A model generated the notes under the pieces. That model was not told the DNA's origin and did not search any database. It saw only the letters and a program-made list of their open reading frames with translations. From contig NZ_CP043450.1 in NCBI RefSeq assembly GCF_003286415.2, forward strand, positions 2,542,001-2,606,000: 64,000 nucleotides of DNA, in the 5' to 3' direction. The stretch is from Mucilaginibacter rubeus (GTDB taxonomy: Bacteria; Bacteroidota; Bacteroidia; Sphingobacteriales; Sphingobacteriaceae). Shown one piece after another: positions 44,314-52,579 of this stretch (position 1 is the first letter of the stretch; every line of letters starts with the position of its first letter). Both the position numbers and the translations under genes were made by a program.

Positions 44314-46050
44314 TTAAACACCAAGGTCTTGCATGATAGAAGCTATCTTGGCGTCAAGCTGTTTATCTGTTTCAGCATACACTTCTTTGCTATCAAGCTT
44401 TCCGTTTACGCTGCAATAGAACTTAATTTTAGGCTCTGTTCCTGAAGGACGGGCAGAAATAATACTTCCGTCTTCGGTAATGAACTGTAAAACATCAGAA
44501 GCCGGTAATTCAATCGGCTTGGTTGTATTGCTTACCAAGTCGGTTTCTATGCGTTTTTCGTAATCTTTAAGCGTAGTTACTTTTGAACCACCCAAAGTAG
44601 CCGGAGGATTGGTACGGAATTTCTCCATCATCTCTTTGATCTCTTCAGCACCGGTTTTGCCTTTTTTAGTTAAAGAGATCAATTTCTCTTTGTAAAAGCC
44701 ATATTGCACATAAGTATCAATTAGCGCCTCAAACAAGCTGCTGCCTTTGTCTTTGTAATAAGCAGTCATTTCGGCAATGAACGCGCTTGAAACAACGGCA
44801 TCTTTATCCCTTACCAGTTCGCCTATTAAATAACCGTAGCTTTCTTCGCCACCGCCAATAAAGGTTTGTTTGCCTTCAAAATGGGTCATCAACTCACCGA
44901 TATATTTAAAGCCGGTTAATGTGTTATAGTAAGTAACGTTTTTGGCTTCGGCAATGCGCTCGATAAGATTGGTAGTAACAATGGTTTTAACGATGTACTC
45001 TTTACCGGTAAGCTTACCTTTTTCTTCCCAGGCACTTAATAAATAATTGATGAGCATTGCGCCGGTTTGGTTACCGTTAAGCAGGATAAACTCACCATTA
45101 GTATCTTTTACAGCTATACCAACACGGTCGGCATCAGGGTCTGTAGCCAAAACAAGATCGGCGTCGGCTTCCTGCGCTTTTTTAAGAGCAAGTGTTAAAG
45201 CTTCTTTCTCCTCCGGATTTGGATATACTACTGTAGGGAAATTACCGTCGGGAGTAATTTGCTCGTCAACCAGGATCACGTTTTCGAAACCAAATCTTTC
45301 CAAGGCTTGCGGTACTAAAGTTATACCAGTACCGTGAATTGGAGAATAAACTATTTTAAGGTCTTTTTGACGCGCGATAGCATCAGGCGAGACAGAAAGT
45401 TCAGTGATCTTGCTCAGGTAAAGTTCATCAATTTCTTCCCCTATTTCTTCGATATTAGCATCAACACGATTGAATTTGATCTCATCAATACTGCTGATAG
45501 CTGCAACTTCATCCATTACGGCTTTATCATGAGGCGAAACAAACTGGCCACCATCGGCGCCATAAGCTTTATAGCCATTATATTCTTTAGGATTGTGAGA
45601 TGCAGTAAGCATTACACCACTTTTACAACCTAAATGGCGTACGGCAAATGAAAGCTCGGGTGTTGGGCGAAGCGCCTTGAAAAAATAAACATGGATATCA
45701 TTAGCAGAGAAAACCTCGGCAGTGATAGTAGAAAAAAAATCAGCATTGTTACGGCTGTCATGAGCTATGGCCACCTTAATCTTTTCGCCCGGGTATGTTT
45801 TTTTAAGGTAATTAGCTAAACCTTGAGTTGCCGCACCTATGGTATATTTATTAATACGGTTTGAACCTGGCCCCATAGTGCCGCGAAGGCCGCCTGTACC
45901 AAATTCCAGATCACGATAAAATGAATCAGTCAGTTCGGTGTATGCCTTATCGTCAATTAACTTTTGGATTTCCTGCTTTACATCAGCATCATAATTTCCT
46001 TGAAGCCATGAGTTTGCTTTTTGAAGAATGGTGGGGTCTAATTCCTGCAT
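44314..46050 (-). CDS. Phosphohexomutase (phosphoglucomutase/phosphomannomutase family)
   Basis: A 578-residue cytoplasmic enzyme that interconverts hexose 1- and 6-phosphates. All four family sites are intact: the phosphoserine loop TASHNPKEYNGYK with Ser151, the Mg2+ loop DPDADRVG, the sugar-specificity loop GGGEESYGYL, and the phosphate-binding loop RPSGTEPKIKFY. The length matches the long phosphoglucomutase group (PgcA/Pgm2 type). It could process glucose released by the trehalose enzymes once phosphorylated, but it is also a housekeeping function. A bidirectional terminator lies just past its stop. Confidence 0.95.
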   Translation of the reverse strand: MQELDPTILQKANSWLQGNYDADVKQEIQKLIDDKAYTELTDSFYRDLEFGTGGLRGTMGPGSNRINKYTIGAATQGLANYLKKTYPGEKIKVAIAHDSRNNADFFSTITAEVFSANDIHVYFFKALRPTPELSFAVRHLGCKSGVMLTASHNPKEYNGYKAYGADGGQFVSPHDKAVMDEVAAISSIDEIKFNRVDANIEEIGEEIDELYLSKITELSVSPDAIARQKDLKIVYSPIHGTGITLVPQALERFGFENVILVDEQITPDGNFPTVVYPNPEEKEALTLALKKAQEADADLVLATDPDADRVGIAVKDTNGEFILLNGNQTGAMLINYLLSAWEEKGKLTGKEYIVKTIVTTNLIERIAEAKNVTYYNTLTGFKYIGELMTHFEGKQTFIGGGEESYGYLIGELVRDKDAVVSSAFIAEMTAYYKDKGSSLFEALIDTYVQYGFYKEKLISLTKKGKTGAEEIKEMMEKFRTNPPATLGGSKVTTLKDYEKRIETDLVSNTTKPIELPASDVLQFITEDGSIISARPSGTEPKIKFYCSVNGKLDSKEVYAETDKQLDAKIASIMQDLGV

Positions 46051-46474
46051 AAGTGGTTGTATGTTTTCAAATTATCTGGTTCGGTTTTGCTTCAAATATG
46101 GCGATAAATAACCAATGAAGAACGCCTTAAAGTTAAATCATCTTTTTAAATATGCCAGCCCAAAAATGAATAAGTTTTGAGCTGATATTACTTAAACAAC
46201 GTGGTTTAATTTTGTTCTGAAAACAACATTCTATCAATAAAGTTTGCAGATTTTGAAAGATCCGATATCCGGGCGCCTCTCTCCCGTTTTATATAGGTTT
46301 AACCGACGGTAGCTTGGCATTGATAAAGAGATAATTGTTGACTCAATGATATAATGCCCGTTAGCCGGCTTGCCTGAGCAAACCGGCATTAACAGACGGA
46401 TATATAGGAGTTGGTAAGTGTTTAGAAAAATTCAGCCTGCCAATAAACCCCTTATCTTTTTATTGCAGGCTCCC
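46051..46474. other. Intergenic region with two hairpins
   Basis: About 420 bp with no gene. At 46360-46393 a hairpin-forming repeat (GTTAGCCGGCTTG, then CAAACCGGCATTAAC) has a bulge and no T run. At 46434-46471 lies the terminator of the beta-lactamase-family gene. The left part carries the phosphohexomutase promoter; CAAATATG at 46093 is one base off a reversed TAnnTTTG. Confidence 0.45.
46424..46471 (-). terminator. Intrinsic terminator of the beta-lactamase-family gene
   Basis: AGCCTGCCAATAAA pairs with TTTATTGCAGGCT with one bulged base; on the minus strand GAATTTTTC follows. It begins right behind the stop codon. Confidence 0.7.
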
Positions 46475-47863
46475 CTATTTATCCAATTCGGTTATGAACT
46501 TTTTGGCATTTTCATTTGCCGGATCAAGTTGTAACGACTTCTTATAATTCAATAAGGCCAATGATTTATTACTCTGATTGTAATAAGCCTCGCCGAGGCT
46601 ATCAAACACATTGCCCGATTTTGGGAATAGCTGGGTATTATATTCAAAAATACGAACGGCATCGGTCAGCCTTTTTTTACTCATTAAGTAATAACCGGTT
46701 TCGTTTAAAGTACTCTCATCGTCAAAACTGTATTCGTTACCATGTTTGGTTTTGAGGTCACTATAGAAACTGATAATCTGCTCGCCGCTCATCAAATCCA
46801 GCTTTGCGCTAAATGTATCCAGGAACGATCTTTTCACCTGTGCGTAAGGCTTACCATCTAAAATGGCCTCAATGGATTTTTCAATTGAATACAGGTTTCC
46901 CTGCTTGTTATTGGTCATTAAAATAATGGTAACACCTTCGGGCACCTTACTTACCAGCAAAGCCTGGTAATTTAATGAGGTGCCGTCATGTACATGGCTA
47001 ATCATTTTATCGCCATCCATGCTGCCACCGCCAAGACCCGACTGCCTTCCAGGGGTTACGCCGTTAATGATCTCGCGGGTAGCAACGGGACTTATCAGTT
47101 TAAATTTAATTATCGCGTTTGCCCAGGCGTAAAAATCGTCGAGCGTTACTGCTGTCCAGCCGGATATTGGATAAACAAGGTCGTCGGTTTTGCCATCATT
47201 GTTAAATGACCGGGCAATGAGCTTGTCGTTTTCGGTGGGGTCAACAATCGCTGTATTCATGCCAGCTGGCTTTAATTCATAATCCTCAACAAATTGTTTA
47301 AAGCTGATGCCTGTTATCTTCTCAATAATGCGTCGCTGCAGAAAAACATTGTTATTATTATAGGCATACTTTTTACCGGGCTCAAAATCCAGCGAGTCGA
47401 TCTTCATTAAATCGACCATATTATCGGCGTCGTTCTTTGCCGTTTTCCATTTCACATCAGGTAAACCACTGGTGTACTGTAACAGGTTAATGATCCTGAT
47501 CTTACTTGCCCATGCGGGCAGTTGGGGCAGGTATTTAGATACTTTGTCGTCCAGGCTTAACTTACCTTGTTCTTCAAGCATCATAATGCCAACCGCGTTA
47601 AATTCTTTAGCTATTGATCCTATATGAAACCGGTACTGATCTGTAAGTCTGATGGTTTTGGCAGCATCAGCATAGCCGATGGCCGTTTTATAAATAACTT
47701 TTCCATGATCGGCAACTAAAACATTACCACTAAACAAGCCTAACCTGTTTGCCCTTTGAATTAAGGTATCAATATTAGCAACCTTGCTTTGCTGACCAAA
47801 GGCTTTACCTGTACCCAAGGCAAGCATCGCGAATAAAAAGCCGTACTTTAAATTCAATTTCAT
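46475..47863 (-). CDS. Serine beta-lactamase-like hydrolase with TPR tail
   Basis: A 462-residue exported protein of the class C beta-lactamase/PBP4-like esterase family. A signal peptide (LKYGFLFAMLALGTGKAFGQ) precedes the catalytic domain: SIAK as the SxxK motif (about residue 83), YNN in KYAYNNNNVF as the YxN motif, and HDG in VHDGTSLNY as the KTG equivalent. Two TPR repeats close the protein (GNVFDSLGEAYYNQSNKSLALLNY). Likely an esterase or peptidase acting on the envelope; a true beta-lactamase is less likely given the TPR tail. An ATG 15 bases upstream (47878) is an alternative start. Confidence 0.87.
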   Translation of the reverse strand: MKLNLKYGFLFAMLALGTGKAFGQQSKVANIDTLIQRANRLGLFSGNVLVADHGKVIYKTAIGYADAAKTIRLTDQYRFHIGSIAKEFNAVGIMMLEEQGKLSLDDKVSKYLPQLPAWASKIRIINLLQYTSGLPDVKWKTAKNDADNMVDLMKIDSLDFEPGKKYAYNNNNVFLQRRIIEKITGISFKQFVEDYELKPAGMNTAIVDPTENDKLIARSFNNDGKTDDLVYPISGWTAVTLDDFYAWANAIIKFKLISPVATREIINGVTPGRQSGLGGGSMDGDKMISHVHDGTSLNYQALLVSKVPEGVTIILMTNNKQGNLYSIEKSIEAILDGKPYAQVKRSFLDTFSAKLDLMSGEQIISFYSDLKTKHGNEYSFDDESTLNETGYYLMSKKRLTDAVRIFEYNTQLFPKSGNVFDSLGEAYYNQSNKSLALLNYKKSLQLDPANENAKKFITELDK

Positions 47864-47930
47864 AATGTGCAGATTCATAGTAAAGAGACTACAGCAAACA
47901 CATTTATGTTACATGTTATTTCGGTATTAA

Positions 47931-48302
47931 TTAACTCTCCCGTTCATATAATGCCGCGAGTATAAAGGCGCATGATGCAAGCCCGGTATCTTTCATGGCA
48001 TTGGTTATTTTACCAGCGTCGAAATGACTGTTGATAAGCAACGGGATGTGTATGGTTAATATAAATACCCATATCATACATCCCAGCAAAAAACAGCCCC
48101 ATTGAGCGTATAAATTAACATAGATACTTACGGCTGCAGCCATTAGCGCCACGGCGGTAAAATATACCCAAAACAGGTGGAAAGGGATCCAGCCGGGCAC
48201 AAGGGTTGCCACAAAACCGGCATACATAAAATGCTGAATGCCGAATATAAACATTACCGTTGCGTAAATGTATGCGCCACTCCTGCTTAATACTTGTTTC
48301 AT
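47931..48302 (-). CDS. DoxX-like small membrane protein
   Basis: A 123-residue protein with four predicted membrane helices (about 10-30, 45-65, 68-90 and 100-118), including FIFGIQHFMYAGFVATLVPGWIPFH and WVYFTAVALMAAAVSIYV. The pattern resembles the DoxX/DoxD superfamily of small integral membrane proteins, whose biochemical role is mostly unknown. It is divergent from the membrane-anchored regulator gene, with a 152-bp region between that contains phased repeats, so it may be a target of that regulator. Confidence 0.72.
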   Translation of the reverse strand: MKQVLSRSGAYIYATVMFIFGIQHFMYAGFVATLVPGWIPFHLFWVYFTAVALMAAAVSIYVNLYAQWGCFLLGCMIWVFILTIHIPLLINSHFDAGKITNAMKDTGLASCAFILAALYERES

Positions 48303-48390
48303 TGTTGGTTAAGTTATAGTATATTTAGGTTTAAATATTTTAATTGCTGATAAAATTAGTTTGCCTGTCAGGCGATCGCAATTCACAGCT

Positions 48391-48419
48391 TGTACAAGTT
48401 GGTACAAGCCTGTACAAAT
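48391..48419. promoter_or_regulatory. Three GTACAA boxes at 10-bp spacing
   Basis: TGTACAAGTT, GGTACAAGCC and TGTACAAATA follow one another at exactly one helical turn, so all three GTACAA cores face the same side of the DNA. They lie 35-65 bp ahead of the regulator ATG at 48455 and 90-115 bp ahead of the divergent DoxX-like gene. A cooperative regulator-binding site is the natural reading; the binder is unknown. Confidence 0.5.
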
Positions 48420-48454
48420 AGTATTTGAACCTGTTTACCGGCTATTTTTGACCA

Positions 48455-49735
48455 ATGGATATGCCCGCACAAGAGTTATTGATTACCGAACTGATAAAAC
48501 AATACGAGACTTTCACCGGCTGGGGTGACAGCACAAACTGGAAAAACCAGGATTTTATAAACCTAAGCGAAAAGATCCGCGAGAAGACAGGCGCGTCTAT
48601 AAGTCATGTTACGCTGAAGCGCATCTGGGGCAAGGTTAAATATGACAGCCTGCCAAATACCTACACTATGGATACCCTGGTGCAATTTTTAGGTTACGAA
48701 AATTTCAGGGCTTTCAGTACTCAATTTGTTCCGGTTGGCAAACCGGGCGAACAACAAAAAACTAAATCACAGCCGGTAAAGAAGGCATTCTGGTCCCTGC
48801 CTTATGCGTTAGGTGTTTTAACCTTAATGGGGATTTTGTTGGTTGTGATCATAGCTTCACGCACCGAACGCCCTGCACCGCCAATAGTGGCTAAGGATTA
48901 TAGTTTCAGCAGTAAAAAAGTGATTACTTCTGGTTTGCCTAATTCGGTGGTATTTGATTTTGACGCGACTAAATCTCCTTACGATTCAGTTGCTATCCAG
49001 CAATCATGGGACAGACATCTGCGGGTTAATGTTTCAAAAAACGATCATCAGCATACTTCTATCTATTACTTTCCTGATTTTTATTACGCCAAGCTCATTG
49101 TAGGCGGTAAAATTGTAAAACAGCATGAATTGTTTGTTGAATCAAATGGATGGCTGCCTGTAGTTGAAAAGCAGCCAGTGCCTGTTTATTATGAAAAAAA
49201 GGATGCAATGGCAGATGGTAAGCTTTCACTGCCGCCCGCAAAGATCAAGGAGCGAAATATTCCAATGCAACCTACCCCTCCCTATGTGGTTTATACCAAT
49301 GTGAAAGATTTTGGGGAGATCTACAGCGATGATTTCACTTTTGAAACATCGGTAAAAAATAATTACAACGAAGGCGCAGCTGCGTGCCGCTCGAGCACTA
49401 TCTATATCCTGTGCAAAGGCACAGCTATTTGGATTCCCTTGAGTGCTAAAGGTTGTGTATCCGATTTGGATATGTACTTTGCGGGTTACGAAGTATCGGG
49501 CAAAAAGCACGATCTGTCTGCCTTTGGGGTTGATTTTGAGAAATATGTGCCGCTCAAAATAGTATCCCACAATGGCAAGGCACAAATTTTTATTGATAAT
49601 AAGCAGGTTTACACAGTAGATAAAGGTATTGGCCGGGCCAAAATAATCGGGATTGTTTATCGCTTCCAGGGCACCGGAGCGGTAGATTATATGCGACTGA
49701 CCAATGGAAAAGTAAACTACGACGATGAGTTTTGA
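48455..49735 (+). CDS. Membrane-anchored HTH-like one-component regulator, function unknown
   Basis: A 426-residue protein. The N-terminal 90 residues are soluble and helical, with INLSEKIREKTGASISHVTLKRIWGK, which reads like a DNA-binding domain seen in Sphingobacteriaceae hypothetical proteins. One transmembrane helix (about 112-134; LGVLTLMGILLVVIIAS) separates it from an exported part. The exported C-terminal half (about 270-426) looks like a beta-sandwich of the LamG or 3-keto-disaccharide-hydrolase type and could bind sugar. The layout suggests a one-component transmembrane regulator. It ends inside the tail of a convergent HTH gene (19-bp overlap). Phased repeats lie upstream. I do not recognise a named family. 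Confidence 0.7.
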   Translation: MDMPAQELLITELIKQYETFTGWGDSTNWKNQDFINLSEKIREKTGASISHVTLKRIWGKVKYDSLPNTYTMDTLVQFLGYENFRAFSTQFVPVGKPGEQQKTKSQPVKKAFWSLPYALGVLTLMGILLVVIIASRTERPAPPIVAKDYSFSSKKVITSGLPNSVVFDFDATKSPYDSVAIQQSWDRHLRVNVSKNDHQHTSIYYFPDFYYAKLIVGGKIVKQHELFVESNGWLPVVEKQPVPVYYEKKDAMADGKLSLPPAKIKERNIPMQPTPPYVVYTNVKDFGEIYSDDFTFETSVKNNYNEGAAACRSSTIYILCKGTAIWIPLSAKGCVSDLDMYFAGYEVSGKKHDLSAFGVDFEKYVPLKIVSHNGKAQIFIDNKQVYTVDKGIGRAKIIGIVYRFQGTGAVDYMRLTNGKVNYDDEF

Positions 49736-50040
49736 GGATCATTATTAAACTCGCGGGGAATAACAGACAAAACCTCATTTTTTATAGCGGGTGGAATAAT
49801 CATCATTGGCTGAGAAAGAATTTCGCTGTTGTTGCCAGGTGATGGACAGCTTCCAACTAAAACAAAACAGCCTTTTTCTGGTTCAAATGTTACTGTTATT
49901 TTTAGTTGTTTTAGTGCCTCAAGGTCCTGATAGGCGGTGCGCGTGCTGATATGGAACTGTGCTTTCAATAGCTCAACAGAAACCACATCCCTGGTTTGCA
50001 GTAACACCAATACCCTGAGCAACCTGTCGGCCCTATTCAT
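49717..50040 (-). CDS. Short HTH (YafY/DeoR-like N-terminal) regulator
   Basis: A 107-residue protein. The N-terminal winged-helix reads LLRVLVLLQTRDVVSVELLKAQFHISTRTAYQDLEALKQL, as in YafY/DeoR-type regulators. These proteins usually continue into a WYL or sugar-binding domain of about 200 residues; here only a short Pro/Ser-rich tail follows. It is either a stand-alone DNA-binding protein or a truncated one. The 3' end overlaps the convergent membrane regulator gene by 19 bp. Confidence 0.72.
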   Translation of the reverse strand: MNRADRLLRVLVLLQTRDVVSVELLKAQFHISTRTAYQDLEALKQLKITVTFEPEKGCFVLVGSCPSPGNNSEILSQPMMIIPPAIKNEVLSVIPREFNNDPQNSSS

Positions 50041-50146
50041 AGCACATTATATTTATTCACACAAATGTGCTAAGGGTTATTGACAACAGTGTGTCAGTAG
50101 TAAAAATGCCTTTTATGAACTCTGCGGATTGGGTCATCCTTTATAA

Positions 50147-50722
50147 TCAATCATGCGATCGATAAACCATCAAAATAACACCTGACGAAAAAACCTTTTG
50201 CGACAGCAATTTTAAAGGTAATGAGCTTTTCAACCCATTAAAGAGCGGCCGGCCATTACCTAAAATTACCGGGTGTACCCAAAGCTGGTATTCATCAATC
50301 AAATCAACCGCCGCCAGCTTTTTAACAACGCTAATACTTCCGTAAGTGAGAATATCGCGGCCGTTTTGCTTTTTTAGGTTTCCAATAATTTGTCTTAAAT
50401 CACCTTTCAGCAGTAACGAATTATTCCACCACGCAGCGTTCATTGTTGAAGATATAACAACTTTTTGATAGGTATTCATCATATCGGCATAAGCTATATC
50501 CGTACGTGGGAAATTCATGCTTTTAGCCTGAAAAGGCCAATACGCGGCCATGGCCTGGTAGGTATTTTTACCTAATAAGATAGTATCCGCCTTACTTAAC
50601 AACTCAGCAGTAGTTTCGGCTATTTCATCAGTCCAGTATGGCGAGTGCCAGTCAAGTCCCTCATCTTCCGCCGCCACGAAGCCGTCTAATGTAATATTGA
50701 GAGATACTGTGAGTTTACGCAT
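50147..50722 (-). CDS. Dihydrofolate reductase-like (RibD C-terminal) protein
   Basis: A 191-residue protein of the DHFR/RibD-C family. It starts MRKLTVSLNITLDGFVAAEDEGLDWH, and has ADTILLGKNTYQAMAAYWPF and a late INLDEYQLWVHPVILGNG-like segment (LIDEYQLWVHPVILGNGRPLF) typical of the family. These NADPH-binding proteins are mostly uncharacterised reductases. The ATG at 50722 is preferred over a TTG at 50734. It shares its strand with the DoxX-like gene 61 bp upstream and may be cotranscribed. Confidence 0.85.
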   Translation of the reverse strand: MRKLTVSLNITLDGFVAAEDEGLDWHSPYWTDEIAETTAELLSKADTILLGKNTYQAMAAYWPFQAKSMNFPRTDIAYADMMNTYQKVVISSTMNAAWWNNSLLLKGDLRQIIGNLKKQNGRDILTYGSISVVKKLAAVDLIDEYQLWVHPVILGNGRPLFNGLKSSLPLKLLSQKVFSSGVILMVYRSHD

Positions 50723-50783
50723 GGTATTAAACAAGTAAACCGGGTTTAGCAGATAAACCCGGGATTAAGCAAAGAGTTTATTA

Positions 50784-51206
50784 TCAAGCCAGTTCGGTAT
50801 TACCCGCAAGCCTGGTATTGGTTACGTTAAGATCTTTTACCTGCTCGTATTTTTTCCATAAGTAATAGGTAAAGAACATAACGATTAACATCACTACGGG
50901 CGGAACAAGCATCGCACCTCCGGCACCAATTGCAAACCATGATAAAAACGCGCCTATAAAGCTGATGGTAAAGCCGGAATAAGCCCATTCTTTAATTACC
51001 TTATATTTAGTTTGCGCTATGGCCAGCACGCCTGCGATTTTTGCCGATCCCATAATTACCAGCAGGTACATAGGATATCCCAGTTTTGCTAATGAATCTT
51101 TGCCCGCCTGCTGCATGGTAATGCCGCCATAAGCGTCGCCAAGCATTGCCAATAAAAAAAGAGTAGTGAAGGTCCAATACAGAATTTTAATTGTTTTTGG
51201 TTTCAT
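50784..51206 (-). CDS. DoxX-like family membrane protein
   Basis: A 140-residue protein with four membrane helices (about 8-26, 46-66, 74-94 and 98-118), beginning KILYWTFTTLFLLAMLGDAYGG. The early aspartate/glycine region and the LGYPMYLLVIMGSAKIAGVLAI segment fit the DoxX_2-like family. Function unknown. The ATG at 51206 is preferred to a frame that opens at 51251, because the -7 element at 51249-51256 overlaps the latter. It lies next to a DHFR-like gene on the same strand and a divergent GlxA-type regulator, which may control it. Confidence 0.82.
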   Translation of the reverse strand: MKPKTIKILYWTFTTLFLLAMLGDAYGGITMQQAGKDSLAKLGYPMYLLVIMGSAKIAGVLAIAQTKYKVIKEWAYSGFTISFIGAFLSWFAIGAGGAMLVPPVVMLIVMFFTYYLWKKYEQVKDLNVTNTRLAGNTELA

Positions 51207-51248
51207 GATGATATTGTTTTTTGTGTGATTACTGATTTGTTTACGGTA

Positions 51249-51256
51249 CAAAGTTA
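51249..51256 (-). promoter_or_regulatory. -7 promoter element of the DoxX-like gene
   Basis: Minus-strand TAACTTTG matches TAnnTTTG exactly and lies about 42 bp ahead of the ATG at 51206. No well-spaced -33 TTTG is visible. Confidence 0.45.
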
Positions 51257-51327
51257 TCTCGGAGTATAAAGCCGCGTAATGCGCAAAAAGGACTTATTAA
51301 GGGGTTGATTGCGACTTTGATGTTTAC

Positions 51328-51335
51328 TATCTTTA
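51328..51335 (+). promoter_or_regulatory. -7-like promoter element of the GlxA-type regulator
   Basis: TATCTTTA differs from TAnnTTTG at one base and lies about 31 bp ahead of the ATG at 51367. A TTG about 20 bp upstream could serve as the -33 box. Confidence 0.35.
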
Positions 51336-51366
51336 TCCAATATAACCAATTATTCAATTATTAAGC

Positions 51367-52347
51367 ATGAAACATGTTGCTATCCTGATACCCAATGAAG
51401 CGGTTTTAGCCAGTATTGTAGACGCGCGGACTATTTTTACAGGAGCCAATGACTTTTTACAATCCGTGGGCAGGCAGCCGGTTTTTGATGTGCACATGAT
51501 TGGTCTTGCCAAAGAGGTTAAAGTGCATGGTGGCATGTTCTCGGTTCACCCCGATCTTTTGATGAGTGAATTGGGAAAAACCGACATGGTGATCATCCCG
51601 GCTATAAGCGGCGATCTGGACAATGCAGTAAAGATAAATCAGGAGTTTGTACCATGGATCATCAATCAATACAAAAACGGTGCTGAAATAGTTAGTTTGT
51701 GTATCGGCTCGTTTATACTGGCCTCTACTGGATTATTAAATGGCAAAGAATGTTCCAGCCACTGGATCACAGCGGATAAGTTTAGAAGCATGTTCCCGGA
51801 AGTAACACTGGTTGACGGACGCATTGTTACCGAACAGCAAGGCTTATATTCAAGTGGAGGCGCTACATCTTACTGGAGTTTGTTACTATTGTTAATAGAA
51901 AAATATGCAGGTCGGGACATAGCTATTATGGCCGCCAAGATCTATGCACTGGAAATAGACCGGAAAAGTCAGTCGCCTTTTGCAATGTTCACCGGGCAAA
52001 AGAAGCATGAGGATGATCCGATCAAGCAAGCCCAGGAATACATCGAAAATAATGTAACGGAGAAAATTTCGGTTGAAGACCTTTCTTCGAAATATGCCAT
52101 AGGCCGCAGGCATTTTGAACGCCGGTTTAAGAAAGCTACCAACAATACGCCGGTTGAATATATTCAACGAGTGAAGATTGAAGCCGCAAAAAAGCAACTG
52201 GAAAGCACCCCGAAAAACGTCAACGAAGTAATGTATGATGTTGGTTATACCGATGCCAAAGCGTTCCGTACGGTTTTCAAAAAAATCACCGGATTATCGC
52301 CAATTGATTACCGAAATAAATACAATAAAGAGGCTGCGGTGGCATAG
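51367..52347 (+). CDS. GlxA-family AraC-type transcriptional regulator
   Basis: A 326-residue regulator. The N-terminal DJ-1/PfpI-like domain (about 1-190) has the nucleophile-elbow Cys in IVSLCIGSFILASTGLLNG. The C-terminal AraC domain (about 218-320) carries two helix-turn-helices: ISVEDLSSKYAIGRRHFERRFKKA and VNEVMYDVGYTDAKAFRTVFKKITG. GlxA-type regulators sense amines or other small metabolites. It is divergent from the DoxX-like and DHFR-like genes, which are possible targets. Confidence 0.93.
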   Translation: MKHVAILIPNEAVLASIVDARTIFTGANDFLQSVGRQPVFDVHMIGLAKEVKVHGGMFSVHPDLLMSELGKTDMVIIPAISGDLDNAVKINQEFVPWIINQYKNGAEIVSLCIGSFILASTGLLNGKECSSHWITADKFRSMFPEVTLVDGRIVTEQQGLYSSGGATSYWSLLLLLIEKYAGRDIAIMAAKIYALEIDRKSQSPFAMFTGQKKHEDDPIKQAQEYIENNVTEKISVEDLSSKYAIGRRHFERRFKKATNNTPVEYIQRVKIEAAKKQLESTPKNVNEVMYDVGYTDAKAFRTVFKKITGLSPIDYRNKYNKEAAVA

Positions 52348-52579
52348 TTACGCCTGCCGGTATTTTTAGTGATTATATACCCTCCTAATGAGCTATATTA
52401 TAGTTTCATTATTATCGAAAATTTCCATGGATTATTGAATGTAACCCACTGTATTACAATGGCTAATGAGCGGGTGATTTTTCACTGCAAAAACATTACA
52501 TTCTGTCAATAAAATTAATCCTAACAAATAGCCAAATATTCCGTTTAAAAATTACATTTTTGCCCCAAAATTTTAAAGG

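Noticed and set aside
46360..46393. Hairpin in the gap between the phosphohexomutase and beta-lactamase-family genes
   Set aside because: It has a bulge and no T run, and a better terminator lies nearer the gene end.
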